Origin: Pseudomonas sp. UBA4617
GTDB lineage: Bacteria > Pseudomonadota > Gammaproteobacteria > Pseudomonadales > Pseudomonadaceae
DNA length: 64,000 nt
Direction of reading: 5' to 3'
Assembly: GCF_002386445.1 (NCBI RefSeq)
Contig: NZ_DGIR01000034.1
Coordinates: 103,135 to 167,134, forward strand
The position numbers and the translations under genes are program-made. A model generated the notes under the pieces. The model searched no databases, was not told the DNA's origin, and saw nothing but the letters and a program-made list of their open reading frames with translations. Within the stretch, counting starts at the first letter, position 1. Each line of letters opens with the position of its first letter. Shown here piece by piece: positions 45,515-54,777 of the stretch.

Positions 45515-46420
45515 ATGAACGTCAAGCAACTGCGTGCCTTTGTCACGGTGGCCAAGTACCAGAGCTTCGCCCAGGCCGGTGAACACCTGCATGTCTCGCA
45601 ACCGGCCCTGAGCCTGACCATCAAGGCCCTGGAAGAAAACCTGGGGGGGGCCCTGCTCAGCCGTACCACCCGCAGCGTCAGCCTGACTGCCGAGGGCGAG
45701 GTGCTGTTGCCGCTGGCCCGGCGCCTGCTGGCCGACTGGGACGACACCGAAGAGATGCTGCGCCAGCGCTTCACCCTGCAACTGGGCCGGGTGTCGGTGG
45801 CGGCCATGCCGGCCTTCGCTGGCAACCTGCTGCCGCATTCGCTCAAGGTGTTTCGCCAGCGCTACCCGAAGGTCAACGTCACCGTGCACGATGTGATCAA
45901 CGAGCAGGTACTGGAACTGGTGCGCCATCGCCGCGTCGAACTGGGCATCGGCTTCGAGCCGGACAACATCGATGGCCTGGACTTTCACCCGCTGTACATG
46001 GACCGCTTCGTCGCCGTGGTGCCTGCCGACTCGCCCCTGGCCCGATTGCCCCAGGTCAGCTGGGTGCAACTGCTGGCCGAAGACTTCGTGGCCCTGCAGC
46101 GCCCATCGGCGGTGCGCCTGTTGATGGAGCAGAACGTGGCGGCACGGCACGGCAAACTGGCGGTGGCGTTCGAAAGCCACCAGCTTTCGACGATCGGCCG
46201 CATGGTTGCCAGCGGCCTGGGGGTAAGTGCCGTACCGGCGCTGTGCATCAACCAGATGCAGGAGCTGGGTGCCCGCTGCGTGCCCCTGGTCGAGCCGACG
46301 GTCGAACGCCGCATTGGTGTGATTGCCCTCAGCGAGCACAGGCTTTCCACGGCGGCGCAGGCGCTGCTCGAGGTGTTGCTTTCCAATACCCGCATTCCGG
46401 AGGTGACATGCGTTACATGA
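45515..46420 (+). CDS. LysR-family transcriptional regulator
   Basis: A 301-residue LysR factor. The winged helix spans about 1-60 (RAFVTVAKYQSFAQAGEHLH and VSQPALSLTIKALEENLGGALL), and the effector domain contains GIGFEPDNIDGLDFHPLYMD and the IGRMVASGLGVSAVPAL segment that lines the ligand pocket. Start at ATG 45515, where the domain begins; earlier codons run into the promoter. It is divergent from the CoA-transferase genes and overlaps the following aldo-keto reductase by 13 bases, so it could control either unit; the ketoacid operon is the better guess. Confidence 0.85.
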   Translation: MNVKQLRAFVTVAKYQSFAQAGEHLHVSQPALSLTIKALEENLGGALLSRTTRSVSLTAEGEVLLPLARRLLADWDDTEEMLRQRFTLQLGRVSVAAMPAFAGNLLPHSLKVFRQRYPKVNVTVHDVINEQVLELVRHRRVELGIGFEPDNIDGLDFHPLYMDRFVAVVPADSPLARLPQVSWVQLLAEDFVALQRPSAVRLLMEQNVAARHGKLAVAFESHQLSTIGRMVASGLGVSAVPALCINQMQELGARCVPLVEPTVERRIGVIALSEHRLSTAAQALLEVLLSNTRIPEVTCVT

Positions 46421-47229
46421 CACTGGCAGGTTCGAGCGTTCCGGCCATCGGCCAGGGCACCTGGTACATGGGTGAAGATCCAGGCCGCCGGGCGGCCGAG
46501 GTGGCGGCGCTGCAACAAGGCATCGAGCTTGGCCTGAGCCTGATCGACACCGCCGAGATGTATGCCGAAGGCGGCGCGGAAACGGTCGTTGGCCAGGCCA
46601 TTGCCGGGCGCCGTGACCAGGTGTTCCTGGTCAGCAAGGTCTACCCGCACAATGCCAGCCGGCGCGGCATGGCAGCCGCCTGCGAACGCAGCCTTGCGCG
46701 CCTGGGCACCGATTGCATCGATTTGTACCTGCTGCACTGGCGGGGCCAGCACCCGCTGGAAGAAACTGTCGATGCATTCGAGCGCTTGCGCGAGCAAGGC
46801 AAGATCAGGCGCTGGGGCGTGTCCAACTTCGATGTCGACGACCTGCGCGAATTGCACAACCCCGATTGCGCGACCAATCAGGTGTTGTACAACCCGGCCC
46901 AGCGCGGCATCGAGTTCGACTTGTTGCCGTGGTGCAAACAGCGCGCCCTGCCGACCATGGCTTATTGCCCGCTGGCCCAGGCTGGGCGCCTTTTGCAGCA
47001 CCCGGTGCTGGCGCAAATCGGTGAGCGACACGGCGCCACGGCGGCCCAGGTCAGCCTGGCCTGGGTGACCCGCAACGACGGGGTGATCGCCATCCCCAAG
47101 GCCGTGACACCCGAGCATGTGCGGCTGAATGCGGCGGCGGGTTCGCTGACCTTGAGCAGCGAGGACCTGCGGGCGATCGACCGCGCGTTCCCGCCGCCGA
47201 CGCGCAAGCAGCACCTGGCGATGGTCTAG
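46408..47229 (+). CDS. Aldo/keto reductase
   Basis: A 273-residue NADPH-dependent (beta/alpha)8 oxidoreductase. The catalytic Asp and Tyr lie in DTAEMYAEG, the Lys in LVSKVYPHN and the His in YLLHWRG; IPKAVTPEHVRLNA is the cofactor motif. The group reduces small aldehydes and ketones. The ATG at 46408 lies inside the end of the LysR gene and has GGAGGTG just upstream, so the two are translationally coupled. Substrate is unknown; 2,5-diketo-gluconate or methylglyoxal-type activities are common in this subfamily. Confidence 0.88.
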   Translation: MRYMTLAGSSVPAIGQGTWYMGEDPGRRAAEVAALQQGIELGLSLIDTAEMYAEGGAETVVGQAIAGRRDQVFLVSKVYPHNASRRGMAAACERSLARLGTDCIDLYLLHWRGQHPLEETVDAFERLREQGKIRRWGVSNFDVDDLRELHNPDCATNQVLYNPAQRGIEFDLLPWCKQRALPTMAYCPLAQAGRLLQHPVLAQIGERHGATAAQVSLAWVTRNDGVIAIPKAVTPEHVRLNAAAGSLTLSSEDLRAIDRAFPPPTRKQHLAMV

Positions 47230-47254
47230 CGACAGGCATGAATCGAACGCGATC

Positions 47255-47310
47255 CTTGTAGGAGCGGTCACCACGTCACCTGCTTCGGGGATAAATCCGC
47301 TCCTACGGGG
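47255..47310. repeat. REP-like stem between convergent genes
   Basis: GTAGGAGCGG and its complement CCGCTCCTAC flank an inner segment of about 32 bases, between the aldo-keto reductase and dnaE2 stops. The stem is that of the P. putida REP family (CCCGCTCCTACAGG) and may serve as the shared terminator. Confidence 0.6.
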
Positions 47311-47325
47311 TACCCGTAAAGTGCT

Positions 47326-50300
47326 TTAATGGAAATCCCGGCTGCGCACATCCAGCCCCTGCAGCAACTGGCTGACATCTTCCAGCCGCCGCGCAATCAA
47401 GTGGCGCACCCCATCGGCCTGCTCCAGCCGCCCGCTGACCTTGAGCAACTGCGACCCCACCAGCGCCCGCCGCTGCCGCTCGGCCAGGTCGCGCCACACC
47501 ACGACATTGACCATGCCGTGCTCGTCCTCCAGGGTGACGAAGGTCACGCCACTGGCCGTCTGCGGCCGCTGGCGGCCCACCACCAGCCCGGCCACGGCAA
47601 TGTTGTCGCCATGCTCGACACCTTGCAGTTCGTGCGAACTGCGGCAGCCCAGCGCCCTCAGACGTGAACGCAACAAGGCCAACGGATGCGGCCCAAGCGT
47701 GGTGCCCAAGGTCTGGTAATCAGCCATCAGGTTCTCCGCCAGGCTGGGGACAGGCAGTTCGACGTCGCCTTCCGGCACGGTTTCCACGTCGGCGAACAAG
47801 GGCAGCTGCGGCTGCACCGCCGCCACCTGCCAGCGCGCCTGATGGCGATCACGAGCCAGGGCGCGCAGCGCGCCAGCATCGGCCAGCTGGGCGCGGGCAC
47901 GCGCGTCGAGCCTGGCGCGCAGGCACACGTCCTCGACATCGCGCCATGCCCGCTGCGCCCTCGCCTGCACCAGGCGCCTGGCATCGGCCTCGGCAAAACC
48001 ACGCACCAGGCGCAAACCCATGCGGATGGCCAGGGCCTCGCCCGCGTCAGGTTCAAGCGTGCAGTCCCAATCACTGTGGCAGACATCCACCGGCCTGACC
48101 GCAATGCCCTGGCGCCGGGCTTCTTGCAGCAACTGGTCGGGGCTGTAGAAACCCATGGGCCAGCTGTTGACCAGCGCACAGGTAAAGATCGCCGGTTCAT
48201 GGCACTTGAGCCAGCTGCTGGCATAACACAGCAAGGCAAAGCTGGCCGCGTGCGATTCCGGGAAGCCGTAGCTGCCAAAGCCCTTGATCTGCTCGAAGAT
48301 GCGCTCGGCGAACGCCAGCGCGTAGCCATTGCGCAACATGCCCTGCACCAGCCGCTCGCGGTGCGGCTCCAGGCCGCCATGGCGCTTCCACGCAGCCATG
48401 CTGCGACGCAACTGGTCGGCCTCGCCGGGGCTGTAGTCGGCGGCGACCATGGCCAGCTCCATCACCTGCTCCTGGAACAACGGCACCCCCAGGGTGCGCT
48501 CGAACACGGCCTTGAGCTGCGGCGAGGGGTAGGTCACCGGCTCCTGCTTCAGGCGTCGGCGCAGGTAAGGATGGACCATGTCCCCCTGGATCGGCCCGGG
48601 GCGCACAATCGCCACCTCGATGACCAGGTCATAGAAGGTTACCGGGCGCAGCCGAGGCAGCATGGCCATCTGCGCACGCGACTCGATCTGGAACACGCCC
48701 ATGGTCTCGGCGCGGCTGATCATTGCGTAGGTGGCCGGGTCTTCGCCGGGAATGGTCGCCAGGGTCAAGTTCCGGCCACGGTGGCGTTGCAACAGGTCGA
48801 AGCAACGGCGCAGGGCGCTGAGCATGCCCAATGCCAGCACGTCGACCTTGAGCAGGCCGACCATGTCCAGGTCGTCCTTGTCCCACTGGATCACCGTACG
48901 CTCCGGCATCGCGGCATTTTCCACCGGCACCAGTTCGTCCAGGGGTTGCTGCGAAATGACGAAACCGCCCGGATGTTGCGACAGGTGCCGGGGGAAGCCG
49001 ATTAAATCACCGGCCAGCACCAGCACCCGCCGCAGCGCAGGGCTGCCCGCCTCGAAACCGGCCTCGGCCAGGCGCTGGTCATCGGGTATGCGATCGCTCC
49101 AGCGGCCACAGCACTTGGCCAGGGCATCCACTTGGTCGGCCGGCAACCCCAGCACCCGCGCTACATCCCGCACCGCACCGGCGGCATGGTAGGTGTTGAC
49201 CACCGCGGTGAGTGCCGCGCGGTGCCGGCCATAGCGACGGAACACATACTGGATCACTTCCTCGCGGCGGTCATGCTCGAAGTCCACGTCGATATCCGGC
49301 GGCTCGTTGCGCTCGCGCGAGAGGAAACGCTCGAACAGCAGGCGGTGCTCCATGGGGTCGAGTTCGGTGATGCCGAGGACGAAACACACCACCGAATTGG
49401 CAGCCGACCCCCGGCCCTGACAAAGAATGCCCTGGCTGCGGGCGAAGGCGACGATGTCGTGCACGGTCAGGAAATAGCTCTCGTAGCCCAGCTCCTCGAT
49501 CAGCGCCAGCTCCTTGGCCAGCACATCCCGTACCTTGCCACTCGGGCCCTGCGGCCAACGCAACGGCAACCCCTGCTCGCACAGTACCCGCAGCCAGCTC
49601 GCCGGGGTATGGCCCTGGGGTACCAGCTCGCGAGGGTACTGGTACTTCAACTCACTCAACTCGAACTGGCAGCGCGCCGCGATGGCCAAGGTCTCGGCCA
49701 GCAGTTCGGGGGGATAGAGTTCGCCCAGTTGCGCCTGGCTGCGCAGGTGCCGCTCGCCATTGGCAAACAGAAACCGCCCGGCCTCGGCCACCTGGCAGTG
49801 CTGGCGGATGGCGGTCATGCAATCCTGCAAGGCGCGGCGGCCACGCACGTGCATGTGCACGTCACCGCAGGCCACGGCACGGATGCCGACCCTTGCGGCC
49901 AGGCTGCGCATGCGTTCGAGGTGCAGGGCATCGTCACTGCCGCGGTGCAGGTGCACGGCCAGCCACAGGCGCTCAGCGAACACGCTGTACAGCCATTGCC
50001 CCGTGGCGGTATCGGTGCCGTCATCGGCCACCCACAAGGCCAGCAGGCCATGCTGGTGCTGCAGCAGGTCATCGCGAAACAGCTGGTATTCGCCCTTCTG
50101 CGCGCGCCGCCGGGCCCGGGTGATGAGCGCGCAGAGGCTCTGGTAGCCCGTCAGGTCCTGCACCAGCAGCACCAGTCTGGGGCCGTCCTGCAACTGGACT
50201 TCACTGCCCACGATCAACTGCAACTGGTGTTTCCTGGCCGCCTGCCAGGCCCGGACGATGCCGGCCAGGGTGCATTCGTCGGTGATCGCCAAGGCCTGGT

Positions 50301-50406
50301 AGCCCTGCTCGCGCGCACGGCGGAACAGCTCGTCGGCGCTCGACGCGCCGCGCTGGAAGCTGAAGTTGGACAGGCAATGCAGTTCGGCATAACCCGGAGT
50401 GCTCAT
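47326..50406 (-). CDS. dnaE2: Error-prone DNA polymerase DnaE2 (ImuC)
   Basis: A 1026-residue C-family polymerase that copies damaged DNA and raises mutation after DNA damage. The N-terminal PHP domain ([17 protein letters not shown]) is followed by the palm with the acidic triad in PDIDVDF (Asp371, Asp373, Asp375), a thumb and fingers, and a C-terminal OB-fold region ([20 protein letters not shown]) without the clamp-interacting tau tail of DnaE1. The length is normal for DnaE2. It is the fourth gene of the lexA2-imuA-imuB-dnaE2 operon, and its ATG overlaps the imuB stop by four bases, so all products are made together under LexA2 control. Confidence 0.96.
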   Translation of the reverse strand: MSTPGYAELHCLSNFSFQRGASSADELFRRAREQGYQALAITDECTLAGIVRAWQAARKHQLQLIVGSEVQLQDGPRLVLLVQDLTGYQSLCALITRARRRAQKGEYQLFRDDLLQHQHGLLALWVADDGTDTATGQWLYSVFAERLWLAVHLHRGSDDALHLERMRSLAARVGIRAVACGDVHMHVRGRRALQDCMTAIRQHCQVAEAGRFLFANGERHLRSQAQLGELYPPELLAETLAIAARCQFELSELKYQYPRELVPQGHTPASWLRVLCEQGLPLRWPQGPSGKVRDVLAKELALIEELGYESYFLTVHDIVAFARSQGILCQGRGSAANSVVCFVLGITELDPMEHRLLFERFLSRERNEPPDIDVDFEHDRREEVIQYVFRRYGRHRAALTAVVNTYHAAGAVRDVARVLGLPADQVDALAKCCGRWSDRIPDDQRLAEAGFEAGSPALRRVLVLAGDLIGFPRHLSQHPGGFVISQQPLDELVPVENAAMPERTVIQWDKDDLDMVGLLKVDVLALGMLSALRRCFDLLQRHRGRNLTLATIPGEDPATYAMISRAETMGVFQIESRAQMAMLPRLRPVTFYDLVIEVAIVRPGPIQGDMVHPYLRRRLKQEPVTYPSPQLKAVFERTLGVPLFQEQVMELAMVAADYSPGEADQLRRSMAAWKRHGGLEPHRERLVQGMLRNGYALAFAERIFEQIKGFGSYGFPESHAASFALLCYASSWLKCHEPAIFTCALVNSWPMGFYSPDQLLQEARRQGIAVRPVDVCHSDWDCTLEPDAGEALAIRMGLRLVRGFAEADARRLVQARAQRAWRDVEDVCLRARLDARARAQLADAGALRALARDRHQARWQVAAVQPQLPLFADVETVPEGDVELPVPSLAENLMADYQTLGTTLGPHPLALLRSRLRALGCRSSHELQGVEHGDNIAVAGLVVGRQRPQTASGVTFVTLEDEHGMVNVVVWRDLAERQRRALVGSQLLKVSGRLEQADGVRHLIARRLEDVSQLLQGLDVRSRDFH

Positions 50407-51821
50407 GCGAACCAGCCTTGCAGCCACAACGGGCCAGCCTGGCTCAGGTCGCGGTAGGCCCAGCCACGCAGGCCATCGCGGGTTTCGATGCGGTAGTAGT
50501 CACGGCGCACGTCACCGCCATCCCACCAGCCCGACTCGATACGCTCGGCATGGCCCTGCACGCGGTAGCAGGTTTCGTCCAGCCTCATCGGCGCCGCCAG
50601 CAACCAGCCCGGGCGGCTGCCAGGGGCCACCGGCAAGCTGCCCGGGCCGCCCTGCTCTACCCGCTGCCAGGCGCATTCGGGGCGGTGGTCGGCGGCCACG
50701 CTCAGGCTCTTGACCGCGTCATCGCCAAGGCGCGCGCGCAGCCGTTCACGCAATTGCTCCCAGGGTTGCGCCTGTTGCGCCCGTGGGTCGAACAACGCCT
50801 GGTGCTGCGGCACGAACGGTGGCAAGTCCTCAGCCACCAGCCGCAGGTTGCGCACCGGCGCGGGAATGCGCAGCGGTTCCAGGCGCCCGCGTGCCAGCTC
50901 GAACAGCATTGCGGCATCGCGTTCGGCGGCCAGCAGGCCCACCTTGAGCAAGGTGTCCGGCCCGTCGGCGTGCTCCAGGTGCAGGCAGAACCGCTGCACG
51001 CCGCAATCACGCCCGGCGAGGAAGGCGGCCAGGTCGTTGAGCATGCGCCGCAACGGAAACAGCAGGGCCTGGTGTGATTCGACGTCGAAGTTCAGCTCCA
51101 GCCGGGTTTCGAAACGGTCGGGTGGCTGGTAGAAGGCCAGGCCCAGGTTGCGCAGGCCAAGCAACTGGTCAAGGTGCAGCTGCACCTGGGCCGCAAAGCG
51201 CCTGGCCAAGGTATCGCGGGGCAAGGCCAGTACCTGGCCCAACTGGCGCAGGCCCATGCGCGCAAAGGCCTCGGCAGCCTGCGCCGGCAGGCCGATACGC
51301 TCGATCGGCATGCCCAGCAGCGCCGCCCGGGTGGCATCGGCATCGCCAACAGCCAGGCCATCGTGGCCGTTGGCAAGCATGCGCGCCGCCACCGGGTTGC
51401 TGGCCAGGACGATGCGTTGGCGCAGCCCCAGCTCCGCCAGTTCCTGACGCAGGCGTGCCTCGAACGCCGGCCAGGGGCCGAACAGTTGCAAGCTGGAGCC
51501 CACCTCCAGCAACAGCGCGCGTGGGTAGTGCAGGCTGACCTGGGCACTGAAGCGGTAGGCCCAGGCCGCCAGCAACTGCTGCACCTGGTCGATGCGCCTG
51601 GGGTCGGCTTCGACACAACTGAAGCCCTCGGCCAGGGCGCGTGCGGCGGTCAGGGTTTGCCCGGCACGCAAGCCGAGGGCGGCCGCTGCCGGGTTGACCG
51701 CCTGCAGCACCCGGCGTTGGGTCGGCCCGCCAAGCAGCACCAAGGGGGTATCGGGGTCGTCACGCTCGCGCAGGACCGTGTCCAGCGCCAGCTGCGGAAA
51801 CAGGATGCAGGCCCAGAGCAT
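50403..51821 (-). CDS. imuB: ImuB, inactive Y-family polymerase-like clamp adaptor
   Basis: A 472-residue Y-family homologue. The first polymerase motif, normally DxDxFF, reads [10 protein letters not shown] at the very N-terminus, and the second, SIDE-like, is LLLEVGSSL, so the catalytic acids are missing and it should not polymerise. A clamp-binding QALFD lies at 341-345, fitting its known role of tethering DnaE2 to the sliding clamp and gathering ImuA and DnaE2. The C-terminal part ([18 protein letters not shown]) is the conserved ImuB tail. It is 6 bases behind imuA and overlaps dnaE2. Confidence 0.93.
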   Translation of the reverse strand: MLWACILFPQLALDTVLRERDDPDTPLVLLGGPTQRRVLQAVNPAAAALGLRAGQTLTAARALAEGFSCVEADPRRIDQVQQLLAAWAYRFSAQVSLHYPRALLLEVGSSLQLFGPWPAFEARLRQELAELGLRQRIVLASNPVAARMLANGHDGLAVGDADATRAALLGMPIERIGLPAQAAEAFARMGLRQLGQVLALPRDTLARRFAAQVQLHLDQLLGLRNLGLAFYQPPDRFETRLELNFDVESHQALLFPLRRMLNDLAAFLAGRDCGVQRFCLHLEHADGPDTLLKVGLLAAERDAAMLFELARGRLEPLRIPAPVRNLRLVAEDLPPFVPQHQALFDPRAQQAQPWEQLRERLRARLGDDAVKSLSVAADHRPECAWQRVEQGGPGSLPVAPGSRPGWLLAAPMRLDETCYRVQGHAERIESGWWDGGDVRRDYYRIETRDGLRGWAYRDLSQAGPLWLQGWFA

Positions 51822-51827
51822 GATGCA

Positions 51828-52448
51828 TCAGCCCCGCCCCGGGCAGGCGATGGGCAGCGCCGGTGGCATGCCGCCCCGGCTTTTCAGCACACGCCATTGC
51901 GCCGGGCGGGTGTCGATGGCAATGCGCAGCGCGGCGGGTGAAGGGTTGTGCGCTGCCTGTTGCGGCCGGCAGGCAAAGGCCAGTGCCTGGCCGGTTTCGG
52001 CGGCCACCTGCAGGCGCCGCAGGGCGCGGTCATCGGCCCGTTCCGGCCAGCACAGCACCGCCGCACAACTGCCGGAGCGCAGGCACTGTTCGGCAGCCCA
52101 CAAGGCATCGGCAGGTTCGGCGTCCACCTGCACCAGCCAGCGCAGGTCCACCCCGGCAGCCTGCCAGGCCGGGGCGTAAGGAATGAAGGGCGGTGCCACC
52201 AGCACCACCCGGCCAGCGTCGGCACTCAGGCGCGCCAGCGTTGGCCACAGCAATTGCAATTCGCCACAGCCGGGGCTGGCTAGCAACAGTTCGCTGAGGG
52301 CCGCTGCCGGCCAACCACCTTCCGGCAGGCGTTCGTCGAGAGCGGCATGACCGGTGGGCTGCAGCCCCTGCGGCCGCGCCTGGGCCTGCCGGCCGCGCCA
52401 TACCCGGCGCTGGTCGAGCAGCCGGTCGAGGTCGACCACCGCGCCCAT
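51828..52448 (-). CDS. imuA: ImuA, RecA/SulA-like mutagenesis factor
   Basis: A 206-residue RecA-fold relative required with ImuB and DnaE2 for damage-induced mutagenesis. The site corresponding to Walker A reads ELLLASPGCGELQLL, without the invariant GKT lysine, so ATP hydrolysis is doubtful. The segment GGWPAAALSELLLA and later VLVAPPFIPYAPAWQAAG are typical of the ImuA group. The ATG overlaps the lexA2 stop as ATGA. Cytoplasmic; assumed to bind ImuB. Confidence 0.9.
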   Translation of the reverse strand: MGAVVDLDRLLDQRRVWRGRQAQARPQGLQPTGHAALDERLPEGGWPAAALSELLLASPGCGELQLLWPTLARLSADAGRVVLVAPPFIPYAPAWQAAGVDLRWLVQVDAEPADALWAAEQCLRSGSCAAVLCWPERADDRALRRLQVAAETGQALAFACRPQQAAHNPSPAALRIAIDTRPAQWRVLKSRGGMPPALPIACPGRG

Positions 52449-53056
52449 CAGTCACGCCTCAGCAAGCCGCAGAATACGCCTTCGATGAAGAACGCCTGTT
52501 CAGGGCGGACATCGATGGGCGCATAAGCCGGGTTGCGCGGCAACAGCCGGTAACCGCGGCCCTGGCGCTGCAGGCGCTTGATGGTCACTTCACCGTCCAG
52601 GCGCGCGACCACGATCTGCCCGTCGCGGGCGTCGGCCTGCTGCAGGATGCCGACCAGGTCGCCGTCGAAGATGCCGTCGTCGATCATCGAGTCGCCACGC
52701 ACCTTCAGCAGGTAATCAGGGGTACGGCGGAACAGGCTGGGGTCGAGCAGCAACTGCTCGTGGATGTCGAGGTCCGGGCCGATGGGGGCGCCTGCCGCCA
52801 CCTGGCCGAGCACCGGTATTTCGAGGATTTCCGGCCGGCGCAGCGGTTCGGCCAGGCGAATGCCGCGCGCCTGGTTCGGCGTGACATCGATGTAGCCGGC
52901 CTGGCACAGGGCGGTGATGTGCTTGCGGGCGACGCTGCGCGAGGCGAAACCGAAGCGCGTGGCGATATCGGCCAGGCTCGGTGGCTGGCCGTGGTCGGCG
53001 ATGCGCTCGCGGATGAAGTCGAGGATCGCGCGGCGTTTGGGGGTCAGAGTATCCAT
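52448..53056 (-). CDS. lexA2: LexA2 repressor of the mutagenesis cassette
   Basis: A 202-residue SOS repressor. The winged helix (about 1-65) contains PPSLADIATRFGFASRSVAR; the self-cleavage site is Ala88-Gly89 (QVAAGAP) and the catalytic dyad Ser123 (RGDSMID) and Lys160 (GEVTIKRL). The spacings Gly89-Ser123 and Ser123-Lys160 equal those of E. coli LexA. It represses its own operon with imuA, imuB and dnaE2, and RecA-filament-stimulated self-cleavage would induce them. Start at ATG 53056; an in-frame ATG three codons earlier (53065) lies inside the -10 element and operator, so it should not be transcribed. Confidence 0.95.
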   Translation of the reverse strand: MDTLTPKRRAILDFIRERIADHGQPPSLADIATRFGFASRSVARKHITALCQAGYIDVTPNQARGIRLAEPLRRPEILEIPVLGQVAAGAPIGPDLDIHEQLLLDPSLFRRTPDYLLKVRGDSMIDDGIFDGDLVGILQQADARDGQIVVARLDGEVTIKRLQRQGRGYRLLPRNPAYAPIDVRPEQAFFIEGVFCGLLRRD

Positions 53057-53059
53057 GGA

Positions 53060-53071
53060 GCACATTTGTAC
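53060..53071 (-). promoter_or_regulatory. LexA2 operator overlapping lexA2 -10 region
   Basis: On the minus strand GTAC-AAAT-GTGC is a perfect match to the GTAC-N4-GTGC operator known for P. putida LexA2. It overlaps a plausible -10 (TACAAA, 53065-53070) that has a -35-like TGTTCA (53088-53093) 17 bases away. Transcription would start about two bases from the ATG, giving a nearly leaderless message. Confidence 0.75.
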
Positions 53072-53155
53072 TCTTTTCGGCGCACGCTGAACAGCCCCCT
53101 TCGTCGTCAGCTTTCGCTATGATGCCCAGGCGCGTGTTTTTTATCTGGATACCCA

Positions 53156-53812
53156 ATGCTGACTGCCCTGCTGTTCGACCTCGACGGAACCCTTACCGAC
53201 ACCGACACCTTGCACCTGCAGGCGTTTCGCCAGTTGCTGCACGAGCATGACGGCCGCGAACTGAGCCAGGCACAGTTCGAGGCCCAGGTCAGCGGCCGCG
53301 CCAACGGCGAGCTGTTCGCCGAGCTGTTTGTTGGCGCCAGTGCCGAGCAATGCCGGGCACTGGCCGAGCGCAAGGAGGCGCTGTTCCGCGCCCTGTCACC
53401 CAGCCTGGAGCCGATGCCGGGCCTGCTGCGCCTGCTGGAACATGCCCGCGCGCATGCGCTGGGCCTGTGCGTGGTGACCAACGCACCGCGGCTCAATGCC
53501 GAACACATGCTGGGCGCCATGGGCCTGGGCCGGCACTTCGAGCACGTGCTGGTGGCCGAAGAACTGGCGCGGCCCAAGCCGGACCCGCTGCCCTACCTGA
53601 CCGGGTTGCAGCGGTTGGGGGCCGAGGCCGGGCAGGCACTGGCCTTCGAGGACTCGCTGCCAGGGGTGGCGGCGGCGAGTGGCGCAGGGATCTTCACCGT
53701 GGGCGTGGCCACGACCCAGACGCCGGAACGCTTGCTGGCGGCGGGGGCCGGGTTGGTGATCGAAGATTTCAACGACACCGCATTGTGGGCGTTGATCAAG
53801 GCCATGCAGTGA
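53156..53812 (+). CDS. HAD-family sugar phosphatase / beta-phosphoglucomutase-like
   Basis: A 218-residue HAD hydrolase with nucleophile Asp8 and Asp10 in LLFDLDGTLTDTD, a helical cap, then VVTNAPRLNAEH, the Lys of RPKPDPLPYL and the acidic FEDSLPGVAAA. Enzymes of this subgroup dephosphorylate phosphoglycolate, sugar phosphates or mutate beta-glucose-1-phosphate. A TDTLH cap segment is present, but substrate cannot be set. It is divergent from lexA2 with 99 bases between the two starts; whether LexA2 also acts on it is unclear. Confidence 0.9.
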   Translation: MLTALLFDLDGTLTDTDTLHLQAFRQLLHEHDGRELSQAQFEAQVSGRANGELFAELFVGASAEQCRALAERKEALFRALSPSLEPMPGLLRLLEHARAHALGLCVVTNAPRLNAEHMLGAMGLGRHFEHVLVAEELARPKPDPLPYLTGLQRLGAEAGQALAFEDSLPGVAAASGAGIFTVGVATTQTPERLLAAGAGLVIEDFNDTALWALIKAMQ

Positions 53813-53845
53813 CCTGACGCCGCTCCTGGAAAAGGCGCTCGAGCC

Positions 53846-54757
53846 ATGCTCATCGACGAAGAACTGACCCTCAAGAAGCTGGAAACCTTCCTCGCCTTCA
53901 TGCGCACCGGCAACCTTGGCCGCGCCGCCGCCGAGCTGGCGACCAGCGCCGTCAGCGTGCACCGCGCCATCCATTCGCTGGAAAGCGCGCTGCGCTGCCC
54001 GCTGTTCAAGCACGAAGGCCGCCAGCTGATCCCACTGGAAAGCGCCTATGTGCTGGAAAAGAAAGCCCGCCAGTTGATCCAGGACGCCGAGCAGATGGTG
54101 CGCCAGACGCGTGAAGCTGCCGGCTTCTATGCCGAACGGTTCCGCCTGGGTGCGCTCTACTCGCTGACGGTGAAAACCGTGCCCAAGCTGGTCATGGGCC
54201 TGAAGCTGCGCCGCAGCGAACTCAATATCGACCTGACCCTGGGCTCCAACGTCGACTTGCTGCAACGCCTGAAAAACCATGAGCTGGAGGCCATTCTCGT
54301 TTCGCTCGACGAAAGCGTCAGCGACGCGGCCTGCGCGCATTTGCCGCTGTTCTCCGACGACATTTTCCTCGCCGTGCCCACCGACTCGCCTTTTGCCGGG
54401 CAGGCCGAGGTGGACCTGGCCGACCTGGCCGACTCCACCTTCATCACCCTGACCCAAGGCTTCGCCACCCACCGCGATGGCGCACGGGTGTTCCAGCAGG
54501 CCGGCTTCGAGCCCAAGGTGGCCATGCAGGTCAACGACATCTTCACCCTGCTGAGCATGGTCAGCTCGGGCGTGGGCTTTGCCCTGCTGCCCGGGCGTAT
54601 TGCGGCGGTGTACGAAAACCGGGTCAGATTGATCGCCCTGAAGCCGCAGTATCGCGTGCAGCAGCATATCGGTGTGGTGTTTCTGAAGGCGCGGGAGCGG
54701 GAGCCGAACCTGTTGGCACTGTTGGCGGAATGCCGGATGTATAGCCTGGAGCGCTGA
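53846..54757 (+). CDS. LysR-family regulator (MdcR-like)
   Basis: A 303-residue LysR factor. The start LIDEELTLKKLETFLAFMRTG with GNLGRAAAELATSAVSVHRAI closely resembles MdcR, the activator of malonate decarboxylase genes, but no mdc gene lies here, so the assignment is only by similarity of the domain start. The effector domain contains LVSLDESVSDAACAHLPL and ITLTQGFATHRDGA. It follows the HAD gene by 33 bases on the same strand, and its 3' end carries an intrinsic terminator that overlaps the stop codon. Confidence 0.82.
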   Translation: MLIDEELTLKKLETFLAFMRTGNLGRAAAELATSAVSVHRAIHSLESALRCPLFKHEGRQLIPLESAYVLEKKARQLIQDAEQMVRQTREAAGFYAERFRLGALYSLTVKTVPKLVMGLKLRRSELNIDLTLGSNVDLLQRLKNHELEAILVSLDESVSDAACAHLPLFSDDIFLAVPTDSPFAGQAEVDLADLADSTFITLTQGFATHRDGARVFQQAGFEPKVAMQVNDIFTLLSMVSSGVGFALLPGRIAAVYENRVRLIALKPQYRVQQHIGVVFLKAREREPNLLALLAECRMYSLER

Positions 54758-54769
54758 CCGGGCTTTTTT
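54743..54769 (+). terminator. Intrinsic terminator overlapping LysR stop codon
   Basis: AGCCTGG (54743-54749), an eight-base loop with the stop codon and CCGGGCT (54758-54764), followed by a T run to 54769, form a seven-pair stem with one mismatch. One stem arm is part of the coding sequence, leaving just 20 bases to the convergent IclR stop. Confidence 0.7.
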
Positions 54770-54777
54770 CGGTTTCC

